Both the position numbers and the translations under genes were made by a program. From positions 11,277-17,147 of the forward strand of contig DHWM01000052.1 in assembly GCA_002413185.1 (NCBI GenBank): a stretch of 5,871 bases of DNA, given 5' to 3'. The notes under the pieces were generated by a model. It did not search any database and was not told the DNA's origin. It was given only the letters and a program-made list of their open reading frames with translations. The stretch comes from Actinobacteria bacterium UBA5182. GTDB taxonomy: Bacteria; Actinomycetota; UBA4738. The stretch's first letter is position 1. Every line of letters begins with the position of its first letter. This document shows, one piece after another, positions 1 through 5,871 of the stretch.

Positions 1-902
1 CCGTCGCCGGGCTCGACCTCGACGTCCCCGAAGGCGGGGTGTTCGGGTTCCTCGGGCCGAATGGCTCGGGCAAGACCACCACCATCCGGTGCCTGATCGG
101 GCTGGTCCGGCCGACGCGAGGGACCACCAGGCTGCTCGGGGCGACGTCTCGGACGCAGCTTGCCGGCGTGTTCCCGCGGGTCGGCTCGATCGTCGAGACA
201 CCCACCCTGTTCCCCGGCTTCTCGGCCCGCCGGAACCTCGAGCTGTTGGGACGGCTGAACGGCATCACCCGGAGGCGGGTGACCGAGGTCCTCGACCAGG
301 TGGGGCTGGGAAGCAGGGCAGCCGACCTCGTCAAGACGTACTCCCTGGGGATGAAGCAACGGTTGGGCATCGGGGCCGCCCTGCTGAAGAACCCGGAGGT
401 GCTCATCCTGGACGAGCCTGCCAACGGCCTGGACCCGGCCGGTCTCAAGGAGGTCCGGGACCTCCTTCGCCGGCTGGGGGACGAAGGCCGAACGATCTTC
501 CTCTCCAGCCACCTCCTCGGCGAGGTGCAGCAGATCTGCGACCACGTGGCCATCCTCTCACGCGGGAGATGCATCGCCTCCGGGCCGGTGGGCGAAGTGC
601 TCGCCAAGGGGCGTTCGGCGGCGATGCTCGTTCGAGTGGCCGACCCGGCAGCGGGCCTATCGGCCCTGACGGAGACCGGACTCGAAGCCGCCTCCACCGG
701 TGACGAGGCGATCCGCGTGAACGTGCCCGCAGCCGAGGGCGCACGGATCACCAGAGCCCTGGCCGAGCACGGGATCTACCTCAGCGAGCTTCGTCCCGAT
801 GTGGTGAACCTCGAGACGGTCTTCCTGGAGCTGACCGGCGAGACGGGCGAGACCGGCGAGACGGGCGTTCCCCCGCCCCCGCCTCCTCCCCCACCGCCAT
901 GA
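1..902 (+). CDS. ABC transporter ATP-binding protein, BcrA/DrrA-like, N-terminus cut by window edge
   Basis: This is the nucleotide-binding subunit of an ABC-2 type exporter; it hydrolyses ATP on the cytoplasmic face to drive the permease encoded next. The frame is open from base 3, and the codons before the GTG at 39 read VAGLDLDVPEGG, a normal family N-terminus, so that GTG is internal and roughly 15-20 residues are missing. Counting from the GTG codon: Walker A GPNGSGKTTT at 6-15; Glu53 in VETP at the Q-loop position; signature YSLGMKQR at 101-108, typical of the bacitracin-exporter (BcrA) branch; Walker B and D-loop VLILDEPANGLDP at 121-133; switch His158 in LSSHLL. All catalytic elements are present. 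The family-like part ends at VFLELTG (261-267). After it comes an unusual tail of ETG repeats, Val and ten prolines. The stop overlaps the permease start by 4 bp. The substrate cannot be deduced; drug, peptide or lipid export are all possible. Confidence 0.95.
   Translation, partial: VAGLDLDVPEGGVFGFLGPNGSGKTTTIRCLIGLVRPTRGTTRLLGATSRTQLAGVFPRVGSIVETPTLFPGFSARRNLELLGRLNGITRRRVTEVLDQVGLGSRAADLVKTYSLGMKQRLGIGAALLKNPEVLILDEPANGLDPAGLKEVRDLLRRLGDEGRTIFLSSHLLGEVQQICDHVAILSRGRCIASGPVGEVLAKGRSAAMLVRVADPAAGLSALTETGLEAASTGDEAIRVNVPAAEGARITRALAEHGIYLSELRPDVVNLETVFLELTGETGETGETGVPPPPPPPPPP
840..866 (+). repeat. Three tandem 9-bp repeats encoding Glu-Thr-Gly
   Basis: Three in-frame copies of GAGACSGGC (GAGACGGGC, GAGACCGGC, GAGACGGGC) encode ETG-ETG-ETG. 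The preceding ACCGGC (834-839) is a partial fourth copy belonging to the conserved LTG ending. The middle copy differs by one base. The array looks like replication-slippage expansion of the natural C-terminal TG and could vary in copy number without shifting the frame. Confidence 0.85.
870..899 (+). other. Ten-proline tract ending the ABC ATPase, directly before the stop codon
   Basis: Ten consecutive proline codons (CCC, CCG, CCT and CCA are all used) run up to the TGA at 900-902. Mixed codon use means this is not a simple mononucleotide run, although it contains three C5 runs. Polyproline runs are known to stall ribosomes and to need elongation factor P for relief. Here the stall would fall on the last codons of the ATPase, exactly at the permease start. 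The tract lies beyond the catalytic domain, so a role in ATP hydrolysis is not expected. Confidence 0.85.
882..902 (+). promoter_or_regulatory. ATGA stop/start overlap with no Shine-Dalgarno: translational coupling site
   Basis: The ATPase stop TGA (900-902) and permease start ATG (899-901) share the sequence ATGA. The region upstream of the ATG is almost pure pyrimidine (CCTCCTCCCCCACCGCC) and holds no GGAGG-like site; it resembles the 16S rRNA anti-Shine-Dalgarno tail itself. Permease translation therefore most likely depends on ribosomes that have just finished the ATPase. The overlap and the missing site are read directly; the coupling mechanism is inferred. Confidence 0.7.
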
Positions 903-1819
903 GCGGTCTCCTCGCGCTGCTGTCCACGGAGCTTCGAAGGCTGCGGTCGCGGCGGCTTTTCCGAATCGGCGCGGTCCTGATCGTCCTCGGGATCGTCCTG
1001 GCCGGCGTCATCACGCTGGCCAAGTCCCACCGCATCACGGCGGTGGAGATCCAGGCCCAGCAGTCGTTCCGCCAGCAACAGCTCCAGGCGTGCGAGGCCG
1101 GCCAGTTGGGCATCCCGCCGGAGAAGATCCCACCCGGGGAGTCCCTCCAGGAGTTCTGCCAGAACATCCCCTTCGCCGAGGTGTCGACTCACAGCTTCGC
1201 CCTGGTTCATCTCATCGACATCTACAAGGGAACCACCGTCCCGATCGTGCTGCTGGCGTGGCTCCTGGGCGCCTCGTTTCTCGGGGCCGAGTGGCACGCC
1301 GGCACGATGACGACCCTCCTCGCATGGGAGCCGCGACGGATCCGGGTCCTGCTGATGAAGGCGTTCGCCGCGATCCTGGTCGCGTTCGTGGGCGCCGTGC
1401 TGTTCCAGGCGGTCCTGGGGCTGGCGCTCACTCCGGCCGCGGTCCTTCGAGGAACCACCGCCGGCACGAAGACCCGCGCGTGGTTCGAAACGCTGCTCGG
1501 GGTGGTTCTGCGAGGCGCCACCCTGGCGGCCATCGCCGCGGCCATCGGCGCGGCCATCGCCACTGTGGCCCGAAACACCGCCGCCGCCCTCGGCCTCGCG
1601 TTCGGCTACCTCCTCATCGTGGAGAACCTCCTCGGCGTCCTCCGGCACGGGTGGCGATCGTGGTTCTTCGGCGTGAACGCGGTCGTGCTCGTGGACGGGC
1701 ACCGCCACCCCGAGGTGCTCCCGCGTTCGGTCCTCCAGGCGGGCCTGCTGCTGGGCCTCTACGGGGTGGCCTTCCTCACCATCGCCACCTCGTGGTTCGC
1801 CCGCCGGGACGTGACGTAG
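899..1819 (+). CDS. ABC-2 type transporter permease
   Basis: This is the membrane subunit partnering the ATPase encoded just upstream. The 306 residues give about six hydrophobic segments: roughly 22-41, 112-130, 153-177, 204-225, 228-247 and 279-299. The N-terminus ELRRLRSRR is strongly basic, which places it in the cytoplasm and makes the 43-111 loop extracytoplasmic. That loop is Gln/Glu-rich and holds two cysteines, Cys65 and Cys87, which could form a disulfide. After the second segment comes EWHAGTMTTLLAWEPRR (131-147), the cytoplasmic coupling-type motif typical of ABC-2 permeases that work with BcrA-like ATPases. The start is fixed by the 4-bp overlap and by the typical N-terminus; no alternative start fits better. 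The protein ends FARRDVT, a normal short tail. The exported substrate is unknown. Confidence 0.9.
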   Translation: MSGLLALLSTELRRLRSRRLFRIGAVLIVLGIVLAGVITLAKSHRITAVEIQAQQSFRQQQLQACEAGQLGIPPEKIPPGESLQEFCQNIPFAEVSTHSFALVHLIDIYKGTTVPIVLLAWLLGASFLGAEWHAGTMTTLLAWEPRRIRVLLMKAFAAILVAFVGAVLFQAVLGLALTPAAVLRGTTAGTKTRAWFETLLGVVLRGATLAAIAAAIGAAIATVARNTAAALGLAFGYLLIVENLLGVLRHGWRSWFFGVNAVVLVDGHRHPEVLPRSVLQAGLLLGLYGVAFLTIATSWFARRDVT

Positions 1820-1833
1820 GCGGGGACGGACGT

Positions 1834-4005
1834 TCAGTACACGATCGACAGGTGGAGGTCCTGGGTCAGCACACCCTGGTAGGTGGCAACGTTGCCCTTC
1901 ACGGTCCACCCCGGAGCCGATTTCACCGTCGTTCCCGCCGGGAGCGTCACCGTCACGGTCAACGTCGCGGGGTTCACCAGCGGCTGATGCTGCACGGTGA
2001 GCTCGTACAGGCGACTCCCCGCCGTCGATCGGATGACGCCCGGCATCGAATAGCTGAACACCCCGGTCCCGGTCTTGCCGGCGAGCACCGCGAACCGCCT
2101 GGTGAACACCTTCGTGTCTCCCTCGATATGGACGGGGTAACCAGTTTGTGGGGTCTCCGATATCAACGTGACGCCCTTCGGCACGTACAGGCCCAGAAGC
2201 ACAGCGTTCAATCCGTACGGGTGGTCCGGCGGGCCCGCGATGGCGTGCGGCTGGCCAGGCGGTGTCATGTTGGTCAGGGCGACCTTCGCCGTCGACGTCA
2301 TCCCGCCGGACCCCCCGATCTGCACGTCGTAGGTGATCGCGGTGTGCGTGTAGTAGTCCACCTTGTCCACGCGCAGCTTGTTGTCGACGACCTGGAGGTA
2401 GTCGCCCTTGCCAACCCTGATCCCACCGTCCCAGCCGAGCTTCGCCAGCAGGGCCTCCTGCTCGGCGTTCGAGGACCACATCTGGATGTGCTTCTCCTTG
2501 AGCGCCGTCCCGAACTGCTGAAGGCCTTTCACCAGCGGATGGAGGTTCTTGAGCACCGGCCAGGCCGCGTCGATGAGCTCAGACGGGAAGGCCTGCCGCT
2601 GCGGCCCGTCCAACCGGTACTGGTCGTTCTCGATCACCTCGACCGCGTTCTCACCGGTGATGGCGTCGGGGTAGGACTCCACCTTGATCTTCCTGTTGCC
2701 GAGAAGGCCGGCGATCCCGATGGGATCGAGCGCGATCGCGCCATCCACGGGCCGGCCCGCTCCGTTCTCCAGCAGGCTGGCCCAGGCCTGGGCATCCGTG
2801 GGAAAGTCGGGGGTCCAGTTGAGGTTGGCGATGCGAGGATGCTGCAGCGGGACGTTGTGCAGGTACCAGGAGACCCCGGCGGGGAGTGGCACGCCCTGGT
2901 AGCCGAACCTCGGCTCCTCGTCGGCGATGGGCCCTCCACCGGTCAAGGACAGCTTGCCTCTGTCGATGGTGACGAAGGCGAAGGCCAGCACCGCACCACC
3001 GGTCGCTCTGAGGTCCGAGTTGTTCTGCAGGGCCAGGAAGTAGGTTTTGGGGCCGTCGGCGCCCAGGAAGGCCGGCAGCAGTCGCGCAGCCTGGAGTCCG
3101 TTCTGGGCCAGGGCGATGTTCTGGTCCACCTCCGCCAGAGAGCGTTCCTTGCTTCTGGTCAGCCGCGAGTAGAAGGGGATGGGGCGGATCCGTTCGATGG
3201 CGGCGCGGCCAGTTTCGAGGTGGTGTATCAGCGTGCCCAGACGGTCCGGGAGGGTCTGAATGAGCTTCACGTCGATCGAGCCGTTGTTGAAGACGGGGGC
3301 GGGCCCTTCGCTCTGCGCCTGCCCCCGGAGCGCCTTGGGGCCAAGCATGGCGAGCACCATGTCCCGGGCGGTGATGGCGGCGGCGGCCCATTCGCCGGCG
3401 GCCTCGGCCTCCAGCCTCACCGCATGGACGGGCCGATTGAGGACCGGGATGCGGCCGATCAGCCGGAAGGCGAAGTTCGTGTCATCGACCTGGCTCTGAG
3501 CCTTCGCCGCCGCCTGGCTGGCCGCGGTGAAGGGATCACCTCGCGGGACCTTGCCATGGGCCAGCGCGCCGCGAGCCTGGGAGAGGTCGGCTCGGATGGT
3601 CTCCAGGGGGTCGGCCGCCTTCTTGACCTGATAGTAGGCGTCGCCGACGAGGGCGATGGCCCCCAGGAGCAGCAAGCCGATCACCGCCAGCGTCCACCTG
3701 ATGACCCGCCGGCGCCGGCGCTTCCGGTGCGACCTCGCGTCGTGGCCGCGGTGGCGACGACGTCCGTCTCGGGACGTGGCCGGACGTTCTGGCGATCCAG
3801 GGGGCTGGCCTTTGTGGTGCCCTGGAGGCTCTCCCCCGTGCTCCTGTTCCTCCGGTGGCGGCGTGCCGCCCCCGGTCAGCCGCTTCCAGACCTCGGGGTC
3901 CTCGGGCCGCCACTCAGAGGCAGGACCGTCTCGACCTTCGACGGAACGGCGCCGACGAGATCTCTCCGGAGGGTGGGACGGCGGCGTGCCGCCAGGGCTC
4001 GACAC
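1834..4005 (-). CDS. DUF4012 domain-containing membrane-anchored protein
   Basis: This is a complete 723-residue protein of a widespread but functionally undefined family. Residues 1-100 form a low-complexity cytoplasmic tail rich in Pro, Gly, Arg and His, ending in HRKRRRRR. One membrane segment follows (about 103-122), then about 600 extracytoplasmic residues. A helical, Ala-rich part (about 130-310) leads into the DUF4012 hallmarks: LGADGPKTYFLALQNNSDLRATGG (split here as LGADGPKTY at 314-322 and QNNSDLRATGG at 327-337), NWTPDFPTDAQ (396-406) and DGAIALDPIGIAGLL (421-435). A beta-rich C-terminal region (about 555-723) completes the protein. There is no cysteine anywhere, which fits an oxidising location. 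The GTG at 4003-4005 is the only start preserving the tail; it has no Shine-Dalgarno, and later starts would delete the tail. The gene follows pcrA by 57 bp on the same strand. The family often lies near envelope or polysaccharide genes in actinobacteria (recalled, not testable here). Confidence 0.9.
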   Translation of the reverse strand: MSSPGGTPPSHPPERSRRRRSVEGRDGPASEWRPEDPEVWKRLTGGGTPPPEEQEHGGEPPGHHKGQPPGSPERPATSRDGRRRHRGHDARSHRKRRRRRVIRWTLAVIGLLLLGAIALVGDAYYQVKKAADPLETIRADLSQARGALAHGKVPRGDPFTAASQAAAKAQSQVDDTNFAFRLIGRIPVLNRPVHAVRLEAEAAGEWAAAAITARDMVLAMLGPKALRGQAQSEGPAPVFNNGSIDVKLIQTLPDRLGTLIHHLETGRAAIERIRPIPFYSRLTRSKERSLAEVDQNIALAQNGLQAARLLPAFLGADGPKTYFLALQNNSDLRATGGAVLAFAFVTIDRGKLSLTGGGPIADEEPRFGYQGVPLPAGVSWYLHNVPLQHPRIANLNWTPDFPTDAQAWASLLENGAGRPVDGAIALDPIGIAGLLGNRKIKVESYPDAITGENAVEVIENDQYRLDGPQRQAFPSELIDAAWPVLKNLHPLVKGLQQFGTALKEKHIQMWSSNAEQEALLAKLGWDGGIRVGKGDYLQVVDNKLRVDKVDYYTHTAITYDVQIGGSGGMTSTAKVALTNMTPPGQPHAIAGPPDHPYGLNAVLLGLYVPKGVTLISETPQTGYPVHIEGDTKVFTRRFAVLAGKTGTGVFSYSMPGVIRSTAGSRLYELTVQHQPLVNPATLTVTVTLPAGTTVKSAPGWTVKGNVATYQGVLTQDLHLSIVY
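3857..3870. repeat. 14-bp dyad, copy 2
   Basis: GGCGGCGTGCCGCC is two 6-bp arms (GGCGGC/GCCGCC) around a 2-bp centre. It is identical to the copy at 3980-3993, 123 bp away, and both encode Gly-Gly-Thr-Pro-Pro in the DUF4012 tail (here residues 46-50). In RNA it could fold as a 5-bp hairpin with a 4-nt loop. It could be a protein-binding site or simply a product of repeated low-complexity codons; the latter is simpler. Confidence 0.5.
3980..3993. repeat. 14-bp dyad, copy 1, just inside the DUF4012 gene start
   Basis: This is an identical copy of GGCGGCGTGCCGCC, beginning only 9 nt after the GTG start codon of the DUF4012 gene and encoding residues 5-9 (GGTPP). Its position near the 5' end of the mRNA means a hairpin here could affect initiation, and a bound protein could affect promoter clearance. 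No function is shown by the sequence alone. Confidence 0.5.
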
Positions 4006-4015
4006 GATCGGGGCC

Positions 4016-4021
4016 AGTCTA
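4016..4021 (-). promoter_or_regulatory. Possible -10 box (TAGACT) for a near-leaderless DUF4012 transcript
   Basis: On the minus strand TAGACT fits the TANNNT pattern of actinobacterial -10 boxes and ends 10 nt before the GTG start codon. Transcription begun about 7 nt downstream would give a leader of only a few bases, which would explain the lack of a Shine-Dalgarno. No convincing -35 element lies at 16-18 bp. The gene could equally be read from the pcrA promoter. Confidence 0.25.
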
Positions 4022-4062
4022 TCAACGGGTCTTCCGAAACCTCGGTCCGGCCGGCGACCCCA

Positions 4063-5871
<1,809 letters not shown>

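Noticed and set aside
39..41. GTG as the start codon of the ABC ATPase
   Set aside because: The upstream in-frame codons encode the expected VAGLDLDVPEGG strand before Walker A, so the gene begins left of the window.
1820..1833. Bidirectional terminator between the convergent genes
   Set aside because: Only a 4-bp ACGT match flanks a G-rich centre; there is no stable stem and no T-tract.
776..2479. Long minus-strand open frame (about 567 codons) opposite the permease
   Set aside because: It is in register antisense to the permease, low in complexity and without a recognisable domain; it is a GC-bias shadow.
4044..4059. GC-rich dyad after the pcrA stop as an intrinsic terminator
   Set aside because: The outer stem is only 4 bp with a mismatch inside, and it is followed by GAGGTTT rather than a T-run; it is too weak to call.

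Overview
The window is GC-rich bacterial chromosomal DNA. Codons mostly end in G or C, and TTA, CTA and TCA codons are absent from all 723 codons of the central gene. This composition, the PcrA/UvrD1-type helicase, the DUF4012 membrane protein and the style of the ABC-2 exporter genes suggest a high-GC actinomycete-like organism, possibly an uncultured lineage. The genus cannot be read from the sequence.

Layout: two gene pairs face each other. On the + strand (1-1819) lie the 3' part of a BcrA/DrrA-like ABC ATPase gene, cut by the left edge, and an ABC-2 permease gene that starts inside its stop codon (ATGA overlap). Together they form one exporter operon whose promoter and first codons lie outside the window. 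On the - strand (5871 down to 1834) lie a pcrA/uvrD1 DNA helicase gene, whose N-terminal end is cut by the right edge, and, 57 bp further on, a complete DUF4012 protein gene. The two pairs converge with only 14 bp between the permease and DUF4012 stop codons, and no terminator is visible there. No RNA gene, insertion sequence, CRISPR array, attachment site or origin was seen, and no gene-free stretch exceeds 57 bp.

How the genes relate: the ATPase and permease should form one membrane exporter of unknown substrate, with matched synthesis enforced by translational coupling. PcrA is a housekeeping repair/replication helicase. The DUF4012 protein is predicted to be a single-pass membrane protein with a large, cysteine-free extracytoplasmic part; its function is not established, and nothing here links it mechanistically to PcrA or to the exporter.

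I see no clear undescribed multi-gene system. The points most worth a second look are local. The ABC ATPase carries an appended tail of three Thr/Gly/Glu repeats and ten consecutive prolines ending exactly at the stop codon. The DNA encoding those prolines puts a CCTCCTCC (anti-Shine-Dalgarno-like) sequence where the permease ribosome-binding site should be. The DUF4012 gene lacks a Shine-Dalgarno sequence, has a TAGACT box 10 nt before its GTG, and carries two identical 14-bp dyads early in the coding region.
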